From the NCBI RefSeq assembly GCF_003967515.1, contig NZ_BIFQ01000002.1, positions 2,108,001 through 2,172,000 on the forward strand: a stretch of DNA of 64,000 nucleotides, written 5' to 3'. Position numbers and translations under genes: made by a program. Position 1 is the stretch's first letter, and each line of letters begins with the position of its first letter. Positions 54,756 through 63,844 of this stretch are shown here, piece after piece. Source of the DNA: Dictyobacter aurantiacus (GTDB lineage: Bacteria > Chloroflexota > Ktedonobacteria > Ktedonobacterales > Ktedonobacteraceae). Under the pieces are notes generated by a model. That model ran no database searches, had not been told where the DNA came from, and saw only the letters and a program-made list of their open reading frames with translations.

Positions 54756-55619
54756 GTGAACCCTTTAACCTCCCAACTGGTGCTATCGGCGGATGCCGCT
54801 ATCGATCTGCAGATGCATACGACCTATAGCGATGGGCAGTGGACCCCGGAGCAGTTAATTGATTACCTGTTGAGCGAGCAGTTCGCGCTGGTGGCAGTGA
54901 CCGATCACGATCGTGTTGATGCATCACTGGCGCTGCAACAACTGGCAAGACAAAAGGGTTTGCCGATGCTCGCTGCCGTTGAGATGACGACCAGATGGCG
55001 TGAGTATCCTACAGATATCCTGTGTTACGGCTTTGGTTCTCAACATGATGAGCTAAAGGCGCTGGGAGATACACTGGTGCAGGCGCAGCAGGAGAATGTG
55101 CGTTCCGTCTATGAAAATTTAGTGCGCAAAGGCTATCAGTTTCCCCGGCAGCAGAGCGTATTACGTGCCAGTTCAGGACAGGTTACGCGTTTTAGTGACG
55201 TGGCCGCACTGTTAATTGAACATCGCTACGCGCCCAATAATATAACGCTGTGGAAGATTCTGGGCGACGCTGGTCTGCTGGAGTTCGCCAATGATATCAA
55301 AGACGTTATCGAGGCCGCGCACCACGCCGGAGCGATCTGTATCCTGGCTCATCCTGGACGTGAAGATATTACACGTTATAGCGAAGCTATGCTGGATCAG
55401 CTCCGTCAGGACGTAGATCTGGATGGCCTGGAGGTCTACTATCCTCTGCACACGGATGAGCAGACCTCCATGTATCTAGCCTACGCCCAGCAACATCGGC
55501 TGTTGCAGAGCGCGGGCTCGGACTCACATACGACCAGGCGCCTGCCTATAAAGTACCGCGCTGAGCTGTGCCGCCAGTTGCTGGAGCGCGTTGGAATTCA
55601 CGTTGAGACCTCCTCATAG
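54756..55619 (+). CDS. PHP-domain phosphoesterase
   Basis: 287 residues from GTG, ribosome site AAAGGA. PHP motifs: DLQMHTTYSDG (usually DLHxHTxxSDG, so the first metal His is Gln here), VTDHDRVDAS, AVEMTTRW (Glu ligand), ILAHPGRED and AGSDSHTTRR. A trinuclear metal site of TrpH/YciV-like enzymes is otherwise present. Probably a nucleotide or oligonucleotide phosphoesterase. Confidence 0.83.
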   Translation: MNPLTSQLVLSADAAIDLQMHTTYSDGQWTPEQLIDYLLSEQFALVAVTDHDRVDASLALQQLARQKGLPMLAAVEMTTRWREYPTDILCYGFGSQHDELKALGDTLVQAQQENVRSVYENLVRKGYQFPRQQSVLRASSGQVTRFSDVAALLIEHRYAPNNITLWKILGDAGLLEFANDIKDVIEAAHHAGAICILAHPGREDITRYSEAMLDQLRQDVDLDGLEVYYPLHTDEQTSMYLAYAQQHRLLQSAGSDSHTTRRLPIKYRAELCRQLLERVGIHVETSS

Positions 55620-55667
55620 CACAGCACGTTGTTACCTGGATGGGCAGTGAGTCGTGGATAGCAACAT

Positions 55668-56402
55668 TTAGCGCGCTACCCACCCATAGACACTCCCCAG
55701 CATCGAGTAGAACGGCGCCACCTGGGTGAAGCCAGCTTCGTGTATAAGCTCCTGCACCCTGTCAGCTGTGGCTGCCTGTGATTGTGACATCTGCTCTGTT
55801 AGCCGTGCAACGATGCCCGCCATACGCTCTGCTGGCATGCCCATCGATTCGCCATAGTGCCGCCAGGCGCCAGTGAAATCTGCGCTTAGCGTTGAATTCG
55901 TCGTGTTGATTTCCGCCGTGGTTGGGCGCACGGCACTGATGAGGTACAATGGCGCTCCCGGCTGTAAGCGATCCCTGATATTGCGCAATAAATCCAATTT
56001 TTCAGCATCTGGGAGGAAGTGAAGCACATAGAGGCAGGTTGCGGCGTCGAACCGCGTTTCGGACTGTAGTTGTTCAATGGTGCCATGCACGAGGGCCACG
56101 CGATCTTCCAGATGGAAGCCAGTCACCCTGGCTTGCGCTTGCTCTAACATCTGTTGTGAAGGATCGACACCAGTGATCTTCCACCCTGGATGTTGCGGAA
56201 GGAAGCGCTCGATCTCCGCTCCGCCTCCGGCTCCAATCACCAGGATGCGCAAATCGGACTTATCGAGGGCCTGTAGAAAGCATTCAGTTAATTGGAATGT
56301 GAGATCATAGCCGATATTCACGCTCTTGACTGTTTGCTCATATTCACTGATGGGCATGGGTGGATTCTTGTCGAAGTCAATCTGATTTGAAGGTTGTGAC
56401 AT
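55668..56402 (-). CDS. Class I SAM-dependent methyltransferase
   Basis: 244 residues from ATG 56402 (AAGGAG eight bases upstream; ATG 56420 overlaps that site). SAM-binding motif I VIGAGGGAEIERFLP, motif II GVDPSQQMLEQA, and FDAATCLYVLHFLPD, where the catalytic-domain acidic loop lies. The acceptor is unknown. It is convergent with the PHP gene. Confidence 0.87.
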   Translation of the reverse strand: MSQPSNQIDFDKNPPMPISEYEQTVKSVNIGYDLTFQLTECFLQALDKSDLRILVIGAGGGAEIERFLPQHPGWKITGVDPSQQMLEQAQARVTGFHLEDRVALVHGTIEQLQSETRFDAATCLYVLHFLPDAEKLDLLRNIRDRLQPGAPLYLISAVRPTTAEINTTNSTLSADFTGAWRHYGESMGMPAERMAGIVARLTEQMSQSQAATADRVQELIHEAGFTQVAPFYSMLGSVYGWVAR

Positions 56403-56625
56403 TGATGGAACTCCTTCCATTCTAACAGATCGATCATGATATCGATTTTAGCAGAATGATGTTTTTAATGTAATTGTGATTTGTTAAGATCCTTACTGAT
56501 CAAGCGAACAATCAATGCATTCGACTAAAAGGGTGAGGGCTACGGCGGTGTAGGGGATGGTCCCTTCTAGTAAAACAAGCTCATTGATAGTAAGTAATTA
56601 TAGCAGTAAAAGGGATTTGTTGACT

Positions 56626-57108
56626 ATGAGTGCTGCTCGCAATACATGGGAATTTGTCCGTGAAGTGATACACCAGTTGAAGGCTGTTGGTATCTCCACA
56701 TACCTCTTTGGTGGCTGGGCTGAAGAGCTCTGGCAACTCAGTGCACCGCGTACCCATGCTGATATTGATCTGCTCTACCCCGCCGCTGATTTTCAGGCTG
56801 TGGATCGCTGGTTGCGTGAAACCAACAATATCATCGAGATCGCCGAAAAACGCTTTCATCACAAGCGTGCCATGCTCTATCACCAGGTCAAGCTAGAATT
56901 CTTCTTGCTTGAACCGACAGTGGATGGCTATGTCACCAACTACTTTGGTGATGGCTATCGTCTCTACTGGCCATCCGATGCATTGACCCATCTGGCTTTA
57001 GTGGATGGATCTCTAGTGCCGGTAGCCAGTTCGCAAGCTCTGCAGGCCTACCGTCAAAACCATCATCACATTCAGCTGGCCTACCAGTATTATCAAGATC
57101 ATCACTGA
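56626..57108 (+). CDS. Nucleotidyltransferase-fold protein (aminoglycoside/lincosamide adenylyltransferase-like)
   Basis: About 160 residues from ATG 56626; the frame is open to 56557 but AAAAGGGA sits before 56626. The Pol-beta-type motif GGWAEEL followed by HADIDLLYP gives the two metal-binding Asp, with LEFFLLEP supplying a third acidic residue. It resembles the small Lnu/AadK-like nucleotidyltransferases that adenylylate drugs. Its substrate is unknown, and resistance is only a possibility. Confidence 0.78.
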   Translation: MSAARNTWEFVREVIHQLKAVGISTYLFGGWAEELWQLSAPRTHADIDLLYPAADFQAVDRWLRETNNIIEIAEKRFHHKRAMLYHQVKLEFFLLEPTVDGYVTNYFGDGYRLYWPSDALTHLALVDGSLVPVASSQALQAYRQNHHHIQLAYQYYQDHH

Positions 57109-57185
57109 ACACACCGCTATATAGACATAACGCTTATACTGTTTTATGATGAACGTATCTATGGCTATAAAGGACGGGGTAAAAA

Positions 57186-57707
57186 ATGATACGTGGTGAA
57201 AAAGTATGCCTGCGCCCCTTGCGGCGCTCGGATCTGGATTTTCTACATACGTATGCCAATGATCCAGAGTTTGAGGGTGAGTACAATAACTTCGGCTTGA
57301 AGCGCGATCGGCATCTCTTAGCGGCATTTGAAGAAGATGGCCTGTTAAACGCGCGATTTGGCAATCTGGTTGTTACCACCTCTGATGATCAATTTCTGGG
57401 TACGGTCAGCTATCATCCACAGCGGTATGGGCCCGAAGCCAGTACCGCCTATAATATCGGCATCAGCCTGGCGCCTGAGCAACGAGGGAAAGGCTACGGA
57501 TCAGAGGCGCAAAAACTGCTGGCTGACTACCTCTTCAAAACGTATCCAATCATGCGCGTTGAGGCTACCACGGACATTACCAATATAGCGGAGCAGCGCA
57601 CCCTGGAAAAAGCGGGTTTTACCCGTGAAGGTGTGTTGCGCAAGGCGCAGTGGCGTAGTGGAGACTGGCATGACATGGTGCTCTATAGCAAGATTCGCGG
57701 TGAGTAG
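57186..57707 (+). CDS. GNAT acetyltransferase, tandem copy 1
   Basis: 173 residues. RimJ/RimL-type GNAT: LRPLRRSDLDFLHTYANDPE at the start, acetyl-CoA loop QRGKGYGSEAQKLLADY, and NIAEQRTLEKAGFTREGVLRK. It transfers acetyl groups to an unknown amine, perhaps a protein N-terminus or small molecule. The next gene is a close paralogue. Confidence 0.88.
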   Translation: MIRGEKVCLRPLRRSDLDFLHTYANDPEFEGEYNNFGLKRDRHLLAAFEEDGLLNARFGNLVVTTSDDQFLGTVSYHPQRYGPEASTAYNIGISLAPEQRGKGYGSEAQKLLADYLFKTYPIMRVEATTDITNIAEQRTLEKAGFTREGVLRKAQWRSGDWHDMVLYSKIRGE

Positions 57708-57751
57708 TTAATCGACGTATGTGATGTAGTTTGAATCAAGGACGATGTTGA

Positions 57752-58276
57752 ATGATACAGGGTGAAAGAATACGCCTGCGACCACTGCAGGCTGCTGATA
57801 TAGACACATTGCATAGCTGGGCTAATGATCCGGCCTATGAGGGGGAATATAACAATTTTGGTTTGACTCGCGATAAGCATCTACAAGGTAGGTTTGAGGC
57901 CAATGGCTGCCTGGAATCAAGCCGTGGCATGCTGGCTATTGAGACGCTTACAGGCGAACTGGCGGGCACTATTAGCTATCGTACTGCTCGTTATGGTCCT
58001 AATGAGGGGAGCATACACTATGCTTTAGGTATCAATCTGGCTTCTGTGCAGCGCGGGAAAGGTTATGGATCGGAAGCACAAAAGTTGCTGGCTGACTACC
58101 TCTTCAAGACCTACCCGATTATGCGCGTTGAGGCTGCTACCGATGTGACCAATATCGCGGAACAGCGGGCGCTGACCAGAGCTGGCTTTACCCGCGAAGT
58201 TATAGTGCGTAAGGCCCAATGGCGTGGGGGGGAGTGGCATGACATAGTGATCTATAGCAAGTTGCGTGGCGAATAG
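57752..58276 (+). CDS. GNAT acetyltransferase, tandem copy 2
   Basis: 174 residues, aligned end to end with the preceding GNAT. The C-terminal 75 residues are about four-fifths identical (RGKGYGSEAQKLLADYLFKT, RKAQWRGGEWHD), whereas the middle (RFEANGCLESSRGMLAIETL) is much more diverged. This pattern suggests duplication with different substrate pockets. A terminator follows. Confidence 0.88.
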   Translation: MIQGERIRLRPLQAADIDTLHSWANDPAYEGEYNNFGLTRDKHLQGRFEANGCLESSRGMLAIETLTGELAGTISYRTARYGPNEGSIHYALGINLASVQRGKGYGSEAQKLLADYLFKTYPIMRVEAATDVTNIAEQRALTRAGFTREVIVRKAQWRGGEWHDIVIYSKLRGE

Positions 58277-58284
58277 CTTTTCTT

Positions 58285-58324
58285 AGAGTGTGTAGAAATA
58301 TTCTCGTTTATTTCTACACACTCT
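58285..58324. terminator. Bidirectional terminator
   Basis: AGAGTGTGTAGAAATA (58285-58300) pairs with TATTTCTACACACTCT (58309-58324), followed by ATTTCTTTTA. It lies between the convergent GNAT and homocysteine methyltransferase genes. Confidence 0.85.
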
Positions 58325-58331
58325 ATTTCTT

Positions 58332-60236
58332 TTACGCCTTCGTGGTCTGCTGGCGGATGTAAGGGATGAGTTCGCCCACTAATTCAAAGCGGTCCAGTGG
58401 CATGATATACGCACCCTGAACCAGGGGATAAAGCTTATCAAACAGCTCTTTGATGATCTCTATGCCTACCGCCCCACCAGCATCACCGGCCTGGCGCAAG
58501 CGATGGCGCACCTCTTCTGGAATGACGATGCCGGGCACTTCATTATGGAACTTTTCAGCCTGTTGATACGAATGCAGGGGCTGCAGGCCGACCAGCAGTG
58601 GTATCGGAATCTCGCCGTACTGATCTTTGTATCTGTTGATGAAGTGCAAGAAGGCGCCCGCGTCAAAGACGGGTTGCGTCATAATATATTGTGCCCCGCC
58701 GGCTATCTTGCGCTGCAGGCGCTCAAGCTCCAGGTCCAGGTCGGTGGCGGCCGGATTAGCGGCGCAGCCAATAAAGAAGGATGAAGAGGCGGCCAGTTTG
58801 CGGCGATTGCCATCGAGTCCCTTATTTAAGTTATTCAATATCGATATAAGCCCGATGCTATCGACATCCCAGATACCGGTAGAGTTGGGAAAGTCACCGT
58901 GGCTGGGGGGATCACCGGTGACGGCCAGGATATTGCGAATGTCGGTGGCGTGGGCACCGATCACATCGCTCTGCACCGCCATCAGGTTGCGATCGCGCGG
59001 CGTGAAGTGGACGATGGTCTCGATGCCCACATTTTGCTGAATCAGGCGGGCGGCCGCCACGTTGTTCATCCTGACGCGCGCCATGGCATTGTCGGTAATA
59101 TTGATGGTATCGGCCCCGTTCTCGCAGATAAAGGTGGCATTCTGCAGGAAGCGTGTGAACTTTACGCTTCTGGGCGGGCTCATCTCGACGCTGATGACGA
59201 AACGACCTTCCTGTAGACGCGCGGCCAGTTGGGTGACCGGTTGCTCTTCCTGACCCTGAGCCGCGTTTTCCTGCATGCGTTCGCGCAGGGCTTCTAATGT
59301 AGTGGTGGACGATTGGGTATCGTCCTCGGGCGCGATCGTGGGTGCCAGTTCATTTAAGACCTCATGCATGGCGGCGATATGCCTGGGCGTCGTGCCGCAG
59401 CAGCCTCCGATCATGCGCACACCAATACCAAGGAAGCGTCGTGTATACTCGGCGAAATACTCAGGCGTGGCCACATAGATAAAGCGATTTCCGACTCGCC
59501 TGGGCAGACCCGCGTTAGGCTGTACGGCCACAAAGAAATCATCTGTACTATAGCCGCACATGCTTTTAGCCACATCGAACATGCTGGCGGGACCCAGAGC
59601 GCAGTTGACGCCAAAGATATTAGCGCCCAGGTCACGCAAGGTGGTAGCCACCGTATGGGCATCTTCACCGCTGACAATCGTGCCATCTTCACCAAACGTC
59701 ATCAACGCCACGACCGGGAGATCGGTCACGCTGCGCACAGCCATCAAGGCTTCGCGCATCTCGGCCAGGTCTGACATCGTTTCGATAATCAGCAGATCCA
59801 CGCCGCTTTGCAGCAGGGCTTCGGTCTGCTCAACGAATGCCGCACGCGCGTCGGCCGGTTGGATAGTGCCAATGGGGGCCAGAGGGCTACCCAGGGGGCC
59901 AATATCGCCGGCTAGAAAGATAGGCTGCTCGCTCAATTCACGTACTTCGCGTGCTATTTTCGCACCTGCGCGATTGATCTCGACAACCCGGTTTTCCAGG
60001 CCATGTTCCGCGAGCCGATAACGATTGGCCCCGAAGGTATTTGTTTCGATGATCTGGGCGCCAGCGGCCACATAATCCAGGTGAATAGATTTGATGAGCT
60101 CTGGATCGGTAATATTGAGATGCTCAAAGCACCGCTCATACGAAATCCCACGCGCATAGAGCTCTGTCCCCATTCCGCCATCGCATAATAGTGGACCATT
60201 GCGTAATCGTTCTAGAAATGGATTGTGTCTTTGCAT
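58332..60236 (-). CDS. Bifunctional homocysteine S-methyltransferase/methylenetetrahydrofolate reductase (YitJ-type)
   Basis: 634 residues. The N-terminal part (1-300) is a homocysteine methyltransferase with zinc ligands in GVNCALGP and GGCCGTTPRH. The C-terminal part (345-630) is an MTHFR with FAD-binding barrel motifs (ISVEMSPPRS, TGDPPSHGDF, IGCAANPAATDLDLE, QPVFDAG). The fusion is known as YitJ in Bacillus. It makes methyl-THF and methylates homocysteine, in methionine recycling. No SAM riboswitch was seen upstream. The first ATG at 60236 is used. Confidence 0.93.
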   Translation of the reverse strand: MQRHNPFLERLRNGPLLCDGGMGTELYARGISYERCFEHLNITDPELIKSIHLDYVAAGAQIIETNTFGANRYRLAEHGLENRVVEINRAGAKIAREVRELSEQPIFLAGDIGPLGSPLAPIGTIQPADARAAFVEQTEALLQSGVDLLIIETMSDLAEMREALMAVRSVTDLPVVALMTFGEDGTIVSGEDAHTVATTLRDLGANIFGVNCALGPASMFDVAKSMCGYSTDDFFVAVQPNAGLPRRVGNRFIYVATPEYFAEYTRRFLGIGVRMIGGCCGTTPRHIAAMHEVLNELAPTIAPEDDTQSSTTTLEALRERMQENAAQGQEEQPVTQLAARLQEGRFVISVEMSPPRSVKFTRFLQNATFICENGADTINITDNAMARVRMNNVAAARLIQQNVGIETIVHFTPRDRNLMAVQSDVIGAHATDIRNILAVTGDPPSHGDFPNSTGIWDVDSIGLISILNNLNKGLDGNRRKLAASSSFFIGCAANPAATDLDLELERLQRKIAGGAQYIMTQPVFDAGAFLHFINRYKDQYGEIPIPLLVGLQPLHSYQQAEKFHNEVPGIVIPEEVRHRLRQAGDAGGAVGIEIIKELFDKLYPLVQGAYIMPLDRFELVGELIPYIRQQTTKA

Positions 60237-60515
60237 TGTTGATCTAACGCTTTCTTAGCAATGGAACAAATGCTGATATCCCAACGTCTGGTTGATTCTT
60301 AGGATCAATGTAATCTCAAAAGGTAAATAAGCAGGTTACTGCAATTGCATTTTATTGAGAGCAGTATATCATATCTTTGTTTAAAAACACGCCCCGGCGT
60401 GGTGAACTTCAGTCTGTTCGCCTTCATGTAGCTGATCACTATGCTCTGCTGTGGAACCCACACAATGTACATCGTTGTAGTCTGGTTCTGCTATGTGTAG
60501 GGACCGTGGTGCGGC

Positions 60516-61280
60516 TTAAATTTCAATCAGTTGGGATGCGGGATAGGCAAGCTGCAGGAGTCCTGTGGCGTTTTCTATGCCAGTAACCATGGGTACGCAG
60601 GCACTCTTGTTCCTGGCGAGGCAATATTCCAGATCTTTCTGTTGACCGGTGGCGGTGAGATCGAGGGAGGATTGCGCTTTTTCGAGCAGGATTGCAGGAG
60701 GGTAGTTCTCATACAGGGTAATCGCGCCATGGGTACTGTCATGAATCTGTATTTCAGGCTTCTGACGCAGGATCTCCTGCGCCAGGTAACCGGCACAGGC
60801 GGCATCTTCTAGCGCGAAATAGCCGTATTCGGCGGCGCACAGGATCACGATGTTGCTCTGACGCTCGTGTGCCAGTTCGAGCGCTTTACCTGTTACGGCG
60901 GTCCCATTATAAAAACAACCCGCCAGGCGGGTACTTTTCTCGGGGCAGGCAAAGAGGGCGCGTGTGCCATTGCTGGTAGTAAGCACCAGTTCGCGATTGC
61001 TAAGGTCCATCGTGGCGAACTGGGCGGGCGAGTTCCCGCAGTCGAAGCCGGGTGGTGTCTGTGTATGGCGCTCACCGCATAAGATACGTCCGGGCACTTT
61101 GCGGCCCGCCTCCAATGCTTGTTCGAGGGTCTGGGCTGCCAGTACCTGCCTGGCGCCTTGCTCAAACATCACGGTCATAGTTGTTGTGGCACGCATAACA
61201 TCGATGACGATATAGATATCTTCTTCGGATGGTTCAATAAAGGTGAGTTCGGCTGGATTAAAGTAAATTCTGAGCTGCAA
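60516..61280 (-). CDS. 2-phosphosulfolactate phosphatase family protein (ComB-like)
   Basis: 254 residues from TTG 61280, seven bases after GAGGAG; ATG 61295 lies before that site and adds five residues. Family signatures: VIDVMRATTTMTVMFEQGA, GERHTQTPPGFDCGNSP, LTTSNGTRAL and CAAEYGYFALEDAACAGYLA. The enzyme class removes phosphate from 2-phosphosulfolactate in coenzyme M synthesis in methanogens, but bacterial members have an unknown role. Confidence 0.85.
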   Translation of the reverse strand: MQLRIYFNPAELTFIEPSEEDIYIVIDVMRATTTMTVMFEQGARQVLAAQTLEQALEAGRKVPGRILCGERHTQTPPGFDCGNSPAQFATMDLSNRELVLTTSNGTRALFACPEKSTRLAGCFYNGTAVTGKALELAHERQSNIVILCAAEYGYFALEDAACAGYLAQEILRQKPEIQIHDSTHGAITLYENYPPAILLEKAQSSLDLTATGQQKDLEYCLARNKSACVPMVTGIENATGLLQLAYPASQLIEI

Positions 61281-61461
61281 ACAGGTTCTCCTCATGTACT
61301 TTTCACACTACATAGGTGAGTTACTCAAAGATGGGTCAACCTCTATCCCTACTATACACGATTCTTATCGGATTGCAATTACAGAATTTAAGAATAAAAC
61401 TCTGGCGCGTTATGTATATTGTGACTACTATGTGTGCTACCTTTTCAATCTTGAGGGGAAC

Positions 61462-61600
61462 AATGCGCTCCCGCACAGGCGTCCGCATGCGCGGCCGCCC
61501 CGTTTTTAGTATTGGTGTGACACAGTCAGGGGGTGCATTCGCACCCCCTGACTGTGTCACACCAATACTAAAAACTCAATGAGCACCGTAGGCGTCATGT
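61462..61600 (-). repeat. Modular hairpin repeat, copy F
   Basis: The longest stem of the family: 34 bp perfect (61503-61536 with 61541-61574, loop ATTC), T5 and A5 at its base. Read on the minus strand, CTACGGTGCTCA precedes it and GCGGCCGCGCATGCGGACGC follows. It lies between the divergent ComB-like and ADP-ribosylglycohydrolase genes, so it is not placed to end either gene. Confidence 0.78.
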
Positions 61601-61686
61601 TGAGAAGCAGAAGCTTCAAAGTATGGTATAGTAAAACTGTTCTATCATCTTTGCTATATTTTTAAATTTAAGAGAGTCGTACATAT

Positions 61687-62727
61687 ATGCAAAATACTAA
61701 CGATAGAAGCCCCCGTATGAAGCTCGCGTCTGGCTGCCTGTTTGGGGCCGCTTATGGAGATGCGTTGGGCGCGGATACCGAATTTCTCTCTGTTAATGAA
61801 ATCCTTCAACGTTATCCTCCTGCTGGACCGCGCGAGTTGGCGCAGGATACGCCTGTGCGCGTGACCGACGATACCCAGATGACGCTGGCGGTGGGGGAAG
61901 CTTTGCTGGCGGCTGCGCGGCCTTATACGGCTAAGACATTGGAAGATCCCTTGCGCGATGCCTTTGTGGCCTGGAATGAAAGTCCTGACAACAATCGTGC
62001 CCCTGGCATGACCTGCAGGCAAGCCTGTGACTACCTGGCCTGCGGTTTGCCCTGGTATAAGGCTACCATTAGCGGATCTAAGGGATGTGGGGCCAATATG
62101 CGGGTGGCGCCGGTCGGGTTGTTGACCACTACCAATAGTGGGGTGACGGCCAGCGAACGTGCCGCCATCGCGCAGTTTCAGGCGGCGCTAACGCATGGTC
62201 ATCCTACGGGTCTGGCTGCTGCTGACCTCACGGCCTGTGCGATTGCTGAGTTGGTCGCGGGCGCTGATCCATCTACCTTACCTGAGCGCCTGATCGAGTA
62301 TGCCAATAGTCAGCGCTCCATATACCATGCCGACTGGCTAGGCCCACTCTGGCGCCGCCAGGCGACGCAGTCTCCAGAGAGCTTTATCGAGGGCGGCTGG
62401 GATGAATGCCTGGCGGTGCTGGAGCGCTTACGCCAGGCGATGCAGCATCCGGATCGTGAAAGCGATCCCTGTCAGATTACCGGGGCTGGTTGGATAGCTG
62501 AAGAAGCTCTGACGACAGGTCTATACTGTTTCTTGCTGTACCCTGAAGATCCTGTTTCAGCTATTCAGCGTGCCGCCGTCAGCTCTGGTGACTCCGACTC
62601 AATTGCCTGTCTGACTGGTGCATTTGTTGGTGCTTATCTGGGAATGTCTACCTGGCCAGCAGATTGGCAGCAGCGTATTGAATATCGCGAACGGCTGACC
62701 CGACTGGGGAATGCCTGGGATAGCTAG
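61687..62727 (+). CDS. ADP-ribosylglycohydrolase (DraG-like)
   Basis: 346 residues. Metal-binding motifs: GAAYGDALGADTEF near the start, VTDDTQMTLAVGEALL, and SSGDSDSIACLTGAFVGAYLG near the C-terminus. These acidic residues hold the two metal ions that remove ADP-ribose from proteins or other acceptors. The target cannot be predicted, and no ADP-ribosyltransferase gene was noticed in the window. Confidence 0.88.
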   Translation: MQNTNDRSPRMKLASGCLFGAAYGDALGADTEFLSVNEILQRYPPAGPRELAQDTPVRVTDDTQMTLAVGEALLAAARPYTAKTLEDPLRDAFVAWNESPDNNRAPGMTCRQACDYLACGLPWYKATISGSKGCGANMRVAPVGLLTTTNSGVTASERAAIAQFQAALTHGHPTGLAAADLTACAIAELVAGADPSTLPERLIEYANSQRSIYHADWLGPLWRRQATQSPESFIEGGWDECLAVLERLRQAMQHPDRESDPCQITGAGWIAEEALTTGLYCFLLYPEDPVSAIQRAAVSSGDSDSIACLTGAFVGAYLGMSTWPADWQQRIEYRERLTRLGNAWDS

Positions 62728-62799
62728 CGGTTGTTCTGCCGGGTCCTTTTAATGTGGCAGGCCGTCTTCCAACACCTGGGAAACGGCTTGCCGCATGTT

Positions 62800-63564
62800 C
62801 TACATGCCCCCACGTGAATGAATGACCTGCCCGGTAATCCAGTTGGCGTTTGGACTGGTCAAAAATGTGATCAGCCGGGCGGCATCTTCTGGCTGGCCGA
62901 CTCGTCCCTGTGGTGAGATTCTGGTGAGTTGCTGCTTGATCTCTTCAGTCATCCAACCAGTGTCCGTGGGTCCTGGATCGATGGCGTTGACGGTAATACG
63001 TTTCGAAGCCAGGGCCGCCGCCAGTGAAATAGTGAAGGCTTCAATGGCTCCCTTACTGGCTCCATATGCCAGTTCTTCTGGCATAGGCTGAGCTTGCCCC
63101 GAAATCAGGTTGACGATATGCCCATCTGATGTACTCTGAAAGCGCCGGGCGAATTCGGCACTAAGCAGCAGCGTGCCACGGATATTAACAGCATAGTGAG
63201 CATCAATGGTTTCAGCATCAATGGTTTCATAACCACCACGGGCTGAATACGCGGCGTTATTGACCAGTATGGTTGGTGAGCCGAGTTGTTCCTCAACGGT
63301 ATCCATAATCTCTCTGGCAGCCTGTGGCCGCCCTTGATCAATCTCCAGATTTACACAACGTACCCCTGCTTTCCAGATGGCCTGTTGCAGTGCCTGCGGC
63401 TCTTCTTCGGCGCCGTAGGTGGCGCGATCAAACGCTGCCCAATAAGTAAAAAAGATATCGATACCTTCGGCTGCTAGCGCTTTGCAGACGGCAGCTCCGA
63501 TACCACGGGCACGACTGGCACCCGTTACAATCGCAATGCGGCGGGGTGTAGTATTAGGATCCAT
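62800..63564 (-). CDS. SDR-family oxidoreductase (FabG-like)
   Basis: 254 residues. Rossmann motif VTGASRARGIGAAV, VNNAAYSARGG, catalytic Ser in LISGQ, YGASK (Tyr/Lys) and a C-terminal NWITGQVIHSRGGM. It is FabG-like in form; substrate unknown. AGGAGG precedes ATG. Confidence 0.88.
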   Translation of the reverse strand: MDPNTTPRRIAIVTGASRARGIGAAVCKALAAEGIDIFFTYWAAFDRATYGAEEEPQALQQAIWKAGVRCVNLEIDQGRPQAAREIMDTVEEQLGSPTILVNNAAYSARGGYETIDAETIDAHYAVNIRGTLLLSAEFARRFQSTSDGHIVNLISGQAQPMPEELAYGASKGAIEAFTISLAAALASKRITVNAIDPGPTDTGWMTEEIKQQLTRISPQGRVGQPEDAARLITFLTSPNANWITGQVIHSRGGM

Positions 63565-63844
63565 ACAATTCCTCCTCGCTTGGTATGATGTTTACTATAC
63601 TGTAACGTATTCCTCGCGCTAGATGTATAGCTGCCGCACTCCTTACATATCTATTTCTTTAAATTATTTTTCGCATTAAAAATATTTATTGCCTTAAAGT
63701 TACAGATTTTATTTTTCCTATACATTTAAGGCCCCAATTTCTTTACATCATTATAATGGGTTGGGAGAGGAATTAATGATTTATTGCATCAAATCATTAT
63801 TCAATGCACCTCTTACAGATTATCAGGTAAGAAAGGAAGTGCTT

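Noticed and set aside
60237..60515. SAM or other methionine riboswitch before the homocysteine methyltransferase gene
   Set aside because: No conserved SAM riboswitch core or terminator pair could be found by eye in the upstream region.
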